Positions 29,363 to 37,302 are shown, counted from the stretch's first letter. The stretch is 39,164 nt of DNA from Gallionellaceae bacterium (GCA_028695325.1 JAQVJE010000007.1:1-39164), one strand, 5' to 3'. Translations and numbers: made by a program. Notes: a model not told the origin generated them from the letters alone.

Positions 29363-30633
29363 GGCTGGATCTCCGTGGTCAGGTAGTCGATCTGCAGCTG
29401 GGCGCGCGCCAGGGCGGCGCGCTGGCCGAGCAGGCCGAGGCGAGCCTCAAGTTCGGCGCGCCGGGCCTCGGCGATGCGGCCGTAGCTGGCGCGGTCGCTG
29501 CCATAGGCGGCGAGCGTGCTGTCGATGCGCTGGCCGGCCAGGGGCAGGGTCTCCTTCTCGTAACGCGCGATCCGGGCGCGTGCCGCCTGCCATTCGGCAA
29601 GGGCCTCCTCCAACTCGGCGCGCAGGCTCAGGCGGCGGTCGACGAGCATCTGCTCGGCCTGGGTGACGCGTGCCTCGCTGGCGGCCAGGCGGCGGTCTTG
29701 GCGGTTGGCGCTGAACAGCGGCAGGTCCATGCCGATCCCGAAGGAGACGAAGTCGGGCCGGCCGTCACCGCGATGGCCGTAGCCGAGGTCGAAGGTCAGG
29801 TCGGGCCTGTAGGCGGCGCGGGCGATCTCTACCTCGGCGCGCGCCACGGCCACGGCGCCGGACAGGGTGGTCAGTTCCGGGTGCTGCTCCAGGCGGGTCG
29901 CCAGTTCCGCCAGGGGCGGCAGTTCGGCGGCCGCGGCGAGGTCGGCGAGGGGGCGGGCGGCGTCGCCGCCAAGCCAGCGCGCCAGGGCGGCACGGCCGCG
30001 CCGTCCCTGGCGTTCGAGGTCGTCCATCCGGTCAAGGGTGGCCTGTACCCGGTCGCGCAGGGCGGCCACCTCGTCGAGGGCCAGCTTGCCGGTCTTATAG
30101 GCCACCTCGGCCCATTCCAGCTGGCGATCCCACTCCTGGCCGAGGCGCCGGACCAGGCCGGCGGAGGCCTCTGGCAGCCAGGCCGACAGCCAGGCCAGGC
30201 CGGCGTCCCGCGCCACCCGCTTGCGGCCGGCCTGGTATTGCCGGCGGGCCTGGTCGGCCGCCAGTTCGCCGCGCCGGCTGGCCAGTCCGGCCCGCCCCCC
30301 GCCGGGTACGGTCTGGCTGACCCCGACGGTGAGCTGGGTCATGGGTTCCTGGACGAAGCTGAAGCTGTCAGTGGGCAGGCTGGCAAGGCCCAGCCTCAGC
30401 TTGGGGTCGGGCCACTGGGCAGCGGCCACGGCGGTCGCGTCGGCCGCCTCAACGGCGGCGGCCTGGGCCTCCAGGAACGGTTGTCGGGTGGTGGCCAGGC
30501 GAGCGGCGTCGCCCAGGCCGAGTGGGGCGGGGGCCCCGGCATGGGCCGCGCCGAGCAGAAGGATGATGACCAGGAGACCGAAGGGCAGCCACCAGCTGCG
30601 CCGGACGCGGCCTTGGCATTTGGGACAGGACAT
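29359..30633 (-). CDS. TolC/CusC-like outer-membrane efflux protein
   Basis: Outer-membrane channel component of 424 residues with the long helical repeats of the outer-membrane efflux protein family (GLGDAARLATTRQPFLEAQAAAV, AAAQWPDPKLRLGLASLPTDSF, LSLRAELEEALAEWQAARARI). The N-terminus MSCPKCQGRVRRSWW is an unusual n-region before the signal core LPFGLLVIILLLGAAHAGA. The start is fixed by GGAGG at 30645-30641, 7 nt before the ATG. That Shine-Dalgarno is predicted to pair with the end of the upstream small ORF. There is no lipobox cysteine, unlike E. coli CusC. The stop overlaps cusB as ATGA. Confidence 0.9.
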   Translation of the reverse strand: MSCPKCQGRVRRSWWLPFGLLVIILLLGAAHAGAPAPLGLGDAARLATTRQPFLEAQAAAVEAADATAVAAAQWPDPKLRLGLASLPTDSFSFVQEPMTQLTVGVSQTVPGGGRAGLASRRGELAADQARRQYQAGRKRVARDAGLAWLSAWLPEASAGLVRRLGQEWDRQLEWAEVAYKTGKLALDEVAALRDRVQATLDRMDDLERQGRRGRAALARWLGGDAARPLADLAAAAELPPLAELATRLEQHPELTTLSGAVAVARAEVEIARAAYRPDLTFDLGYGHRGDGRPDFVSFGIGMDLPLFSANRQDRRLAASEARVTQAEQMLVDRRLSLRAELEEALAEWQAARARIARYEKETLPLAGQRIDSTLAAYGSDRASYGRIAEARRAELEARLGLLGQRAALARAQLQIDYLTTEIQP

Positions 30634-30718
30634 GGCGGAACCTCCACGCGTGAACGCGAACTGCCGTCCGGCCGGGCGGCCGACGGCACTTGCCCCGCAA
30701 CGGGGCGCGGGAGGTTCA
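30634..30718 (-). promoter_or_regulatory. Structured leader that sequesters the cusC-like Shine-Dalgarno
   Basis: In the minus-strand RNA, GAACCUCC-CGCG (30717-30706) can pair with CGCG-u-GGAGGUUC (30650-30638), a 12-bp stem with one bulge that buries the GGAGG of the cusC-like gene. Inside it sit a CCCCG-UUG-CGGGG hairpin (30705-30693) and an 11-bp one-bulge hairpin (30688-30662), giving a three-stem junction. The upstream small ORF stops at 30716, so a ribosome finishing it would cover the 5' arm and open the site. No T-run follows, so this is a translational rather than a termination device (inference). Confidence 0.65.
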
Positions 30719-31081
30719 GGATCTGGGTGGTGGCGGTTCCGGCGAGGGTAGGCTGGCCGCCACCAGCTGCGGCGCCGCGACCGGATGGTCGGAGGCCGGC
30801 GCGGCCAGGGCCAATGCGGCGGCGGTCGGTAAGGCGACGGTCATGGCGCAGTGGCAGGACGAGCCCTTCTTGCAGCAGCAACCGCCCGGCACGGCCTCGA
30901 TCGGCTCGGCCGCTGGCTGGGCCGCCTGGGCGTGGTGCGTACAACCGCCCGCCGCCGACTCCTGGGGTGGTGCCGCCAGGGCGGCCAAGGCCATGGGCTG
31001 GCCCAGGGGCGAGCAGGCCAGGGCGAACATCAGCGCCGCGTGCTGGGCGGCGGCGAGGGCGGCGTGCAGGCGGCGTCTCAC
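30716..31081 (-). CDS. Cys/His-rich exported small protein, candidate metal-sensing upstream ORF
   Basis: A 121-residue protein started by GTG at 31081, overlapping the regulator stop as GTGA. It has a basic N-terminus (RRRLH), a hydrophobic signal or anchor (about 7-37), a soft-metal cluster (Cys47, His49, His50; Cys68-Cys70, Cys76, His77, Cys78) and a Pro-rich end, PEPPPPRS-stop (PPPP at 116-119). Exported Cys cluster, polyproline end and position ahead of a metal pump recall upstream ORFs such as CutF, CruR (DUF2946) and CopL; sequence membership in any of these is not established. It may bind copper itself, regulate the downstream genes by stalling, or both. Confidence 0.75.
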   Translation of the reverse strand: MRRRLHAALAAAQHAALMFALACSPLGQPMALAALAAPPQESAAGGCTHHAQAAQPAAEPIEAVPGGCCCKKGSSCHCAMTVALPTAAALALAAPASDHPVAAPQLVAASLPSPEPPPPRS

Positions 31082-31713
31082 GCCCGGCGGGCCTTCTTGA
31101 GGTGCTGCAGGACCAGGGTGGCCACCTGTACGCGGTTGTGGAAGCCCAGCTTCTGCATGATGTTGGCCAGGTGGTTGCGCACCGTGTTGTCGGAGAGGTC
31201 GAGCTTGGCGCCAATGACCTTGTTGCTGTAGCCCTGGGCGACGTATTCGGCGATCTCCATCTCGCGCGCCGACAGGGCGGCCAGGGGGGCGTCCTGGGCG
31301 CCGGCGCGGTAGAGCTTCTGCAGTATGGCGGGCGGGAAGGCGCCAGCATCCTGCAGGACGATGCCGATGGCGTGGCTGATCTGCTCGGTGTCCGAGGTCT
31401 TCAGCAGGTAGCCGTCGACGCCGGCCTCGATGGCGGCGCGGATCTCCTGGTCGTCGTCCTCGACGGTGAGGATGATCACCTTCATGCCGGCGCCCTTGAG
31501 CAGGGGCACCAGTTCAAGGCCGTCGCCGTCCGGCAGGCTGCGGTCGAGCACCGCGACGTCGGCCTGGCCGCCACCAGCCAGCCAGTCGTGCACGCAGGCG
31601 AGGTCGGCGCATTCCTGGCTGACCGTCAGGCCGGCCAGGCTCTCCACTGAATGGCGCACGCCCAGGCGGATGAGCGGGTGGTCGTCGATGATGAGGATGC
31701 GGATGGGGTTCAT
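31078..31713 (-). CDS. NarL/LuxR-type response regulator, no kinase nearby
   Basis: A 211-residue two-domain regulator. The receiver has DD at 10-11, Asp57 (AVLDRSLPDGDG), Thr in IILTVE and Lys in LLKTSD. The C-terminal LuxR-type HTH shows LSAREMEIAEYVAQGYSNKVIGAKLDLSDNTVRNHL. All phosphorylation residues are intact, yet no partner histidine kinase is adjacent. It is the first gene of the metal-efflux operon (58 bp after dsbA) and overlaps the Cys-rich ORF, so it probably regulates its own operon (inference). Copper systems usually carry OmpR-type CusR/CopR regulators, so a NarL-type protein here is unusual. Confidence 0.92.
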   Translation of the reverse strand: MNPIRILIIDDHPLIRLGVRHSVESLAGLTVSQECADLACVHDWLAGGGQADVAVLDRSLPDGDGLELVPLLKGAGMKVIILTVEDDDQEIRAAIEAGVDGYLLKTSDTEQISHAIGIVLQDAGAFPPAILQKLYRAGAQDAPLAALSAREMEIAEYVAQGYSNKVIGAKLDLSDNTVRNHLANIMQKLGFHNRVQVATLVLQHLKKARRA

Positions 31714-31732
31714 GTCGGCCTGTTTGTTATTG

Positions 31733-31757
31733 CTTTGCGGTTCATCTTAGCGCAAAG
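31733..31757. promoter_or_regulatory. Inverted repeat upstream of the LuxR-type regulator
   Basis: CTTTGCG (31733-31739) and CGCAAAG (31751-31757) form perfect 7-bp arms with an 11-nt spacer, in the 58-bp gap between the dsbA stop and the regulator start. Arm centres are 18 bp apart. It could be an operator for a dimeric regulator or a weak dsbA 3' hairpin; no T-run follows on the minus strand. Confidence 0.4.
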
Positions 31758-31771
31758 GCGGCCTGTGCGTG

Positions 31772-32389
31772 CTAGCGACGCCCCTCCTTGGCGATCAGTT
31801 CGCCCGCCACCGCCAGGGTGCGCGCGTTGCTGCCGGTCATCGACGAGCTGGTCAGGTACTTGCCATTCACCGCCAGGGCGGGCACACCGTTGACCTTGTA
31901 GGCACGCTGCAGTTGCTTGGCACGGGCGACCTTGGTGCCGGTGGCGAAGGACTCATAGGCGGCCTTCAGGCGGGCGCGGTCGAGGCCCTTTTTGGCGCCC
32001 CAGTTGAAGAAGTCCTCCGGGTGGGTGAGGTTCTTGTCCTCGATGTGGATGGCGTTGAACATCTCGGCGTGCAGGCGGTCGAGCGCCCCCATGGCATCGA
32101 GGGCGAAAAAGGCGCGCGCCATGGGTTCCCAGCTTTCGTTGAAGATGACCGGCTGGCGCTTGAGGACGACGTTCTTCGGCAGCTTCCTGGCCCAGGCGTT
32201 GAGGTCCGGTTCCAGCTCGAAGCAGTGCGGACAGGTGTAGGCGAAGAACTCGATCACCTCGATCTTGCCGCGGTTCTCGGTCTGTTGTGCGGGCGACAGC
32301 ACCGCGTAGTCCTTGCCAGCCTCGGCGGCGCTGGCGAGCGGTGCGCTCAGGGACAGGATCAGGGCGGCGGCGAGGTGGGCAAGGCGCAT
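31772..32389 (-). CDS. dsbA: Thiol:disulfide interchange protein DsbA
   Basis: Periplasmic disulfide oxidase of 205 residues. It has a Sec signal (MRLAHLAAALILSLSAPLASAA), the thioredoxin-fold active site CPHC in FFAYTCPHCFELEP, and the cis-proline loop NGVPALAVNG. The ATG at 32389 is preceded by AGGAG. It lies 11 nt after the SPOR gene. The series argS, SPOR protein, dsbA is a conserved betaproteobacterial arrangement (recalled). No cysteines other than the active-site pair are evident in the mature part. Confidence 0.96.
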   Translation of the reverse strand: MRLAHLAAALILSLSAPLASAAEAGKDYAVLSPAQQTENRGKIEVIEFFAYTCPHCFELEPDLNAWARKLPKNVVLKRQPVIFNESWEPMARAFFALDAMGALDRLHAEMFNAIHIEDKNLTHPEDFFNWGAKKGLDRARLKAAYESFATGTKVARAKQLQRAYKVNGVPALAVNGKYLTSSSMTGSNARTLAVAGELIAKEGRR

Positions 32390-32400
32390 GGCGGGGTCTC

Positions 32401-32919
32401 CTATGGGTTGACAGGCTCTTTGAGCAGTCGGGCCTCGAATTTGTTCAGTATCAGCGCCTCGCGCGCCGATTCGGCGACGTCCCGGCTGCGGTAGGGGCCG
32501 ACGCGCACGCGGTGCAGGGGCTTGGCGCCGTCGGTCGGCTGCACCACGGCATTGAGATTGAGCAGGGCCAGGCGGGCGCGCAGGGCGTCGGCGTCGGCGG
32601 CGCTCTTCAGGGCCGCCACCTGCAGCCACCACAGCTCCGCCGGCGCCGCCGACGCCGCCGGCTTGGGCGTCCGGTCGCCGGGCAGGATGTCGTAGAAGGT
32701 GTAGTCGGGCGGTGCCGGCGGGGGCGCCGCCCGACGGTCCTCCGGCACGCGTACCTCGGGGGCGGGCGCGACCCGCTTGAAGTCGCTCGCGCGCGGCAAC
32801 AGGAACCAGGCCATCAGGCCGGCCACGACGAGGCCGAGCAGGATGCCGGCGAACAGCATGAAGGCCGTGCCGCCGCGCCGGCCAGTCGCGCGCCCCCTGC
32901 GGTAGTCGCGGCGTGCCAT
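32401..32919 (-). CDS. SPOR-domain membrane protein
   Basis: A 172-residue type II membrane protein with a basic cytoplasmic N-terminus (MARRDYRRGRATGRRGG) and one membrane span (AFMLFAGILLGLVVAGLMAWFLL). A Pro-rich periplasmic linker (PPPAPPDYTFYDILPGDRT) leads to a C-terminal SPOR domain (LWWLQVAALKSAADADALRARLALLNLNA ... HRVRVGPYRSRDVAESAREAL). SPOR domains bind denuded peptidoglycan at division sites. The layout resembles FtsN and relatives, but an FtsN role is not shown. The ATG overlaps the argS TAA by one base (TAATG). Confidence 0.92.
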   Translation of the reverse strand: MARRDYRRGRATGRRGGTAFMLFAGILLGLVVAGLMAWFLLPRASDFKRVAPAPEVRVPEDRRAAPPPAPPDYTFYDILPGDRTPKPAASAAPAELWWLQVAALKSAADADALRARLALLNLNAVVQPTDGAKPLHRVRVGPYRSRDVAESAREALILNKFEARLLKEPVNP

Positions 32920-34652
32920 TACATCTGGTCGGGCGCGCTCACCCCGAGCAGGGCGAGGCCGTTTGCGAGGGTCTGCCGGGTGGCGGCGACGAGGGCCAGG
33001 CGGGCCTGCTTCAGAGCCTCGTCGTCGACCAGAAACTGACAGGCGACGTAGAGGCCGTGCAGGTCGGCGGCCAGGTCCTTGAGGTAGTAGGCGACCAGGT
33101 GGGGCGCCATCTCGCGCGCCGCGGCGGCACACACCTCGGGGAATTCGGCGAGGCGGCCCAGGAGGGCCAACTCGCTGGTGTGCGCCAGCAGGGTCGGGTC
33201 GGCGTCATGGAGGTCGCGCACATCGCCGCCCCAAGCCGCCAGGACCCGGCTGATGCGGGCGTGGGCGTACTGGATGTAGTAGACCGGGTTCTCGTTGCTC
33301 TGCGATTTGGCGAGGTCGAGGTCGAAGTCCAGGTGCTGGTCCGACTTGCGCAGGACGTAGAAGAAGCGGCAGGCGTCGTTGCCCACCTCGCCGCGCAGCT
33401 CGCGCAGGGTGACGTACTGGCCGGCGCGGGTGGACATGGACTTCTTCTGGCCGCCTTCCCACAGCACGGCGAACTGCACCAGGGCGACGGTCAGACGCTC
33501 GGGGTCGGCGCCGGCGGCCTTGAGGGCGCCCTTCACGCGCGGGATGTAGCCGTGGTGGTCGGCGCCCCAGACGTCGATGACGCGGTCGAAGCCGCGCTCG
33601 AACTTGTTCAGGTGATAGGCGATGTCGGCGGCGAAGTAGGTGTAGATGCCGTTCTCCCGCTTCACCACGCGGTCCTTCTCGTCGCCGAAGGCGGTCGAGC
33701 GGAACCACAGGGCGCCGTCCTGTTCGTAGATGTGGCCGTGCTTCTGCAGGGTGGCGACGTGGCGGTCGATGAGGCCGGCGTCGTGCAGGGTGCGCTCGGA
33801 GAACCAGTGGTCGAAGGTGACGCCGAACTCGGTGAGGTCGTTGCGGCCGTCACCCAGCTGCTCCTCCAGGGCGTAGCCGTGGATATAGGCATAGTCGGGA
33901 CCGAGCAGGCGCTTGGCGCAGGCGATCAGGTGGTCGAGATGCTCCTCCGGCGCCTCGCCGCGGTCCGGCGCCCCGGCCAGCACGTCGGCGGCGGCGCGCT
34001 TGTAGCGGTCGCCGTGCAGGGCGTAGATGCCCTCGGCCATCCGCTTCACGTAGTCGCCCTGGTAGGCGTTGCCAGGGAACTCGACGAACTCGCCGTTCAG
34101 CTCCAGGTAGCGCAGCCAGGTCGACACCGCCAGGATGTCCATCTGGCGGCCGGCGTCATTGACGTAGTACTCGCGGTAGACGTCGTGGCCGGCAAAGGCC
34201 AGGCAGTTGGCCAGGCTCGCCCCGAAGGCTGCGCCGCGGCCGTGGCCGACGTGCAGCGGCCCGGTGGGGTTGGCGGAGACGAACTCCACCTGCACCTTTT
34301 CGCCCTTGCCGCCGTCGGTGCGGCCGTAGTCCCCGCCCTGGGCCAGCACGTGGCCGACCAGGCACTGCTTGGCGATGGGTTTCAGGAAGCAGTTGATGAA
34401 GCCCGGGCCGGCGATCTCAACCTTTTTCACCCGCTCGGAGGCGGGCAGGGCGGCGATGATCTCGGCCGCCACTTCGCGCGGGTTGCGCTTCAGGGCGCGC
34501 GCCAGCTGCATGGCGGCGTTGCAGGCGTAGTCGCCGTGGCTGGCCTGCTTGGGCCGGTCCAGTTCGATGGCGACGGTGCCGTCGGGGGCGACGGCGGCGA
34601 CGGCCTGGCGGAAAAGGTCTGCGAGATGGGCCTTGGGCTCGATGTAGTTCAT
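32919..34652 (-). CDS. argS: Arginyl-tRNA synthetase
   Basis: Class I aminoacyl-tRNA synthetase of 577 residues. It shows the N-terminal Add1 domain (MNYIEPKAHLADLFRQAV), the HIGH-type motif in SANPTGPLHVGHGRGAAFG, the KMSKS-equivalent loop KKSMSTRAGQYVTLREL, and the C-terminal anticodon-binding domain ending VSAPDQM. The start at 34652 gives the canonical N-terminus; the frame stays open upstream only through repeat DNA (reading MPAQAGIQ), which is rejected. It heads the argS-SPOR-dsbA group. Confidence 0.97.
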   Translation of the reverse strand: MNYIEPKAHLADLFRQAVAAVAPDGTVAIELDRPKQASHGDYACNAAMQLARALKRNPREVAAEIIAALPASERVKKVEIAGPGFINCFLKPIAKQCLVGHVLAQGGDYGRTDGGKGEKVQVEFVSANPTGPLHVGHGRGAAFGASLANCLAFAGHDVYREYYVNDAGRQMDILAVSTWLRYLELNGEFVEFPGNAYQGDYVKRMAEGIYALHGDRYKRAAADVLAGAPDRGEAPEEHLDHLIACAKRLLGPDYAYIHGYALEEQLGDGRNDLTEFGVTFDHWFSERTLHDAGLIDRHVATLQKHGHIYEQDGALWFRSTAFGDEKDRVVKRENGIYTYFAADIAYHLNKFERGFDRVIDVWGADHHGYIPRVKGALKAAGADPERLTVALVQFAVLWEGGQKKSMSTRAGQYVTLRELRGEVGNDACRFFYVLRKSDQHLDFDLDLAKSQSNENPVYYIQYAHARISRVLAAWGGDVRDLHDADPTLLAHTSELALLGRLAEFPEVCAAAAREMAPHLVAYYLKDLAADLHGLYVACQFLVDDEALKQARLALVAATRQTLANGLALLGVSAPDQM

Positions 34653-34737
34653 GTCCGGGGGTGTCCTGCGAATCGGCGGATTATAGCCGAGTCCAGTCAT
34701 GGCGCTTTGATCGTGGCGATGCGGTGCAAATCGGTTC

Positions 34738-34823
34738 CGTCGTTCCCGCGCAGAGCCTGCCCCCGCGAAGGCGTGGGGCGGGAGCCCAGCCAAATTTAAC
34801 TGGATGCCCGCCTGCGCGGGCAT
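34738..34823. repeat. Dispersed REP-like palindromic repeats between priA and argS
   Basis: ATGCCCGC-CTGC-GCGGGCAT (34804-34823) is a perfect 8-bp hairpin within TGGATGCCCGCCTGCGCGGG, a pattern I recall as common in interspersed repeats of beta- and gammaproteobacteria. Beside it is a second G/C-rich hairpin, CCCCCGC-GAAG-GCGtGGGG (34760-34778), preceded by AGCCTG. Related pieces occur again at 38821-38918. It sits in the 194-bp gap after priA. Confidence 0.7.
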
Positions 34824-34846
34824 GACGAATCATCGGGCAGATCGAT

Positions 34847-37027
34847 TCACCAATCCAGCGGATCGATGTCGATCGACCAGCGCAGGCCGGTGGCGGTCCT
34901 GCGCTCGCGCAGGGCCGCCACCCAGGGCGTCAGGAACCGCTGCAGGCGCGCCCGGCCGGCCGCCTGCACCAGCAGTTGCGCCCGTTCCCGCTCCGATATC
35001 CTCGGCATCAGGGCCGGCACAGGGTCGTAGATCTGCACCCCGTCGGCCAGCCCCGCGCCCAGATCGCGTGCCGCGTCCAGGAAGGCCATGGCCTCGGCCA
35101 TCGAGCGGGCGTCGGCGCGTAGCAAGGCCTGGTAGCTCCAGGGCGGGAAGTCGGCCTGGCGGCGTTCGTCCAGGGTGCGCCCGGCGAAGGCCGGGTAGTC
35201 GTGCGTCACCAGGGCTGCGTAGAGGGGATGGTGCGGGTAGTCGGTCTGGATCAGCACCCGGCCGGCATGGGCGGCGCGGCCGGCGCGGCCGCCCACCTGC
35301 ATGAGCTGGGCGAACAGGCGTTCGGAGGCGCGGAAGTCGGTGGACATCAGTGCCTGGTCGGCGCCGATCACCCCCACCAGGGTGAGCATGGGGAAGTCGT
35401 GCCCCTTGGCGACGATCTGGGTGCCGACCAGTATGTCCACCTCGCGCCTGGCGATCGCCTCGCGCATGGTGGCGAAGGCGCCCCGGCGCGCCGCGCTGTC
35501 GCGGTCGACACGCAGGATGCGGGCGGCCGGGAACAGCTCGGCCAGATGGTCTTCCACCTTCTGGGTGCCCTGCCCGGCCGGCGCCAGGTCCAGACTGCCG
35601 CAGGCCGGGCATGCCTGCGGCGGACGCGCCGCCAGGCCGCAGTGGTGGCAGCGCAGCTGGTAGCCGTCCCGGTGTCGATGGACGACTTGGTGGGCGGCGC
35701 AGCGCGGACAGCTGCTGACGTGGCCGCAGGCGCGGCAGTAGAGCACCGGGGCGTAGCCGCGCCGGTTGATGAACACCAAGCTTTGTTCGCCGCAGGCTAG
35801 GTTCTCCGCCAGGGCTGTGCGCAGGGCCGCGGTGATGCCCTGTTTCGGCTTGTCGGTGCGGCTGTCGACCAGGCGTACCTGCGGCAACTCGGCTTCGGCG
35901 TGCGCCCGCTTGGGCAGGGCGAGCAGGCGGTAGCGGCCGCGCCTGGCGTTGGCCCACGACTCCAGCGCCGGGGTGGCGGAGCCGAGCAGGACCGGTACGC
36001 CGGCGGCGCGGGCGCGCCAAACGGCGACGTCGCGGGCGTGGTAGCGCAGGCCCTCCATCTGCTTGTAGGAGGCGTCGTGTTCCTCGTCGACGACGATCAG
36101 TGCCAGCCTGGGCAGGGGCGTGAACACCGCCAGGCGGGTGCCGAGGACGATGTCGGCACGGCCGTCGATGCAGTCCAGCCAGGCGGCCAGCCGTTCGCCG
36201 TCGCCGAGGCCGCTGTGCAGGGCGACCAGGCGGCGGCCGGGGAAACGGCGGCCGAAGCGCTCCACCATCTGCGGCGTCAGGTGGATCTCGGGCAGCAGGA
36301 CCAGCACCTGGCCGCCACGCGCCAGCACGTCCCCGATCAGGCGCAGGTAGACCTCGGTCTTGCCGCTGCCGGTGACGCCGAACAGCAGCCAGGCAGCGAA
36401 GCCGTGCGCCTCGCCCCGCAGGGCGGCGAGGGCGGCGGCCTGCTCAGCGGTGAGAGGCGGCGGTGCCTCGGACGGCTGGTCCGGCCCGGCCAGATCGGCC
36501 GCCGCCGCCCAGCCTTGCCGCAGCCATTCCGTCAGGACGGGGCGCAGGCCGGCCAGTTCGGTGGCGGCGACCGCGCTGCCGGCCAGGCGCTCGGCCAGGC
36601 GGCGCTGTGCCGTGGCGCGGGCCGGCAGGGTGGCGGCACGGGCGCGGCCGGCCTCGGTGAGGGCATAGGCGGCCGGGCCGGGGGTGCGGAAGCGCTGCCG
36701 CTTCAGGGCCGGCGGCAGCAGCGCCAGCAGGGTGGGCCCGAGTGGGTGCTGGTAGTAGTCGGCGGCGAACCGGGCCAGGCGCAGGATGTCGGCCGGCAGG
36801 GCTGGCAGCGTGCGGTCGATGGCGATGACCTCGCGTAGCTGCGCGGCCGCCACCCCGGCCTGTTCCGCCAGGCCGACGACGACGCCGACCTGGCGCCGGG
36901 GCCCGAATGGCACTCGCACCCGGCGGCCGATGTCGGCCGCCGTGGCATCGGCGGCCAGGTAGTCGAACAGGCGGTCGATAGGGGCATCGAGGGCGACCTG
37001 GAGGATGGCGGGGGTGGGAGGGGTCAA
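34847..37027 (-). CDS. priA: Primosomal protein N' (replication restart helicase PriA)
   Basis: 3'-5' DNA helicase that reloads the replisome at stalled forks. The 726 residues have the N-terminal DNA-binding domain (AILQVALDAPIDRLFDYLA, VRVPFGPRRQVGVVVGLAE), Walker A LLFGVTGSGKTEVYLR and DEAH-box-type VVDEEHDASYKQ. Zinc-binding cysteine pairs lie in YCRACGHVSSCPRC, LRCHHC and ACPACG, followed by a helicase C lobe (VGTQIVAKGHDFPMLTLVG). The start codon is TTG at 37027; it puts the conserved N-terminus in place, and no ATG or clear ribosome site is nearby, suggesting weak translation. DnaA boxes lie about 75-110 bp upstream. Confidence 0.96.
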   Translation of the reverse strand: MTPPTPAILQVALDAPIDRLFDYLAADATAADIGRRVRVPFGPRRQVGVVVGLAEQAGVAAAQLREVIAIDRTLPALPADILRLARFAADYYQHPLGPTLLALLPPALKRQRFRTPGPAAYALTEAGRARAATLPARATAQRRLAERLAGSAVAATELAGLRPVLTEWLRQGWAAAADLAGPDQPSEAPPPLTAEQAAALAALRGEAHGFAAWLLFGVTGSGKTEVYLRLIGDVLARGGQVLVLLPEIHLTPQMVERFGRRFPGRRLVALHSGLGDGERLAAWLDCIDGRADIVLGTRLAVFTPLPRLALIVVDEEHDASYKQMEGLRYHARDVAVWRARAAGVPVLLGSATPALESWANARRGRYRLLALPKRAHAEAELPQVRLVDSRTDKPKQGITAALRTALAENLACGEQSLVFINRRGYAPVLYCRACGHVSSCPRCAAHQVVHRHRDGYQLRCHHCGLAARPPQACPACGSLDLAPAGQGTQKVEDHLAELFPAARILRVDRDSAARRGAFATMREAIARREVDILVGTQIVAKGHDFPMLTLVGVIGADQALMSTDFRASERLFAQLMQVGGRAGRAAHAGRVLIQTDYPHHPLYAALVTHDYPAFAGRTLDERRQADFPPWSYQALLRADARSMAEAMAFLDAARDLGAGLADGVQIYDPVPALMPRISERERAQLLVQAAGRARLQRFLTPWVAALRERRTATGLRWSIDIDPLDW

Positions 37028-37100
37028 GGTTGCGGGTCGAACTTAAAGTGAAATCTCGCAAGCGGCCGGAAACCAATGCGTGGCCGAGGGTTTTTAGGGG

Positions 37101-37302
37101 TTGTCCACTAAACCTGTGGATAACTTTGTGGACAAGTTGTATTTAAACTGAAACAAACCCTTGCCGTAAGGCGCTTTATGTTAGCCAGCCCAAAAATTGG
37201 GCATCTAAATAATCCTTGTTAATCATTGACTTACAAATTCATTACTTTTGCTGCCGCAACCCGCTTGACAAGCCCGCAAGGCCCGCCGCTGCGTGTGTAT
37301 AA
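37101..37302. promoter_or_regulatory. DnaA-box cluster with AT-rich DNA upstream of priA (candidate origin or DnaA-controlled promoter)
   Basis: Boxes to the consensus TTATNCACA are a perfect one on the minus strand at 37115-37123, TTGTCCACA (one mismatch, minus) at 37127-37135, TTGTCCACT (two mismatches, plus) at 37101-37109, and a perfect TTATACACA (minus) at 37294-37302. Between them 37141-37250 is about 35% G+C by hand count, in DNA otherwise clearly G+C-rich; a second AT-rich patch lies at 37301-37330. A GCCCAA-AAA-TTGGGC palindrome lies at 37188-37202. The rest of the 348-bp gap holds no ORF. dnaA, dnaN, rpmH and parAB are not in the window. Confidence 0.6.

Noticed and set aside
30634-30718. 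Metabolite riboswitch ahead of the cusC-like gene
   Set aside because: The junction does not match any riboswitch class I know, and the 5' arm begins at the stop codon of a translated ORF, which points to coupling rather than ligand binding by RNA.
29698-31650. 650-codon open frame antisense to the efflux operon head
   Set aside because: It spans three minus-strand genes that overlap one another by design (ATGA, GTGA) and has only low-complexity content.
34653-34823. N-terminal extension of argS starting near 34823 (reads MPAQAGIQ)
   Set aside because: The extension is translated palindromic repeat DNA; MNYIEPK at 34652 is the normal ArgS start.
37188-37202. GCCCAA-AAA-TTGGGC as a dacB terminator
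   Set aside because: The stem is only 6 bp and no T-run follows on the minus strand; it fits a protein-binding site or chance palindrome better.
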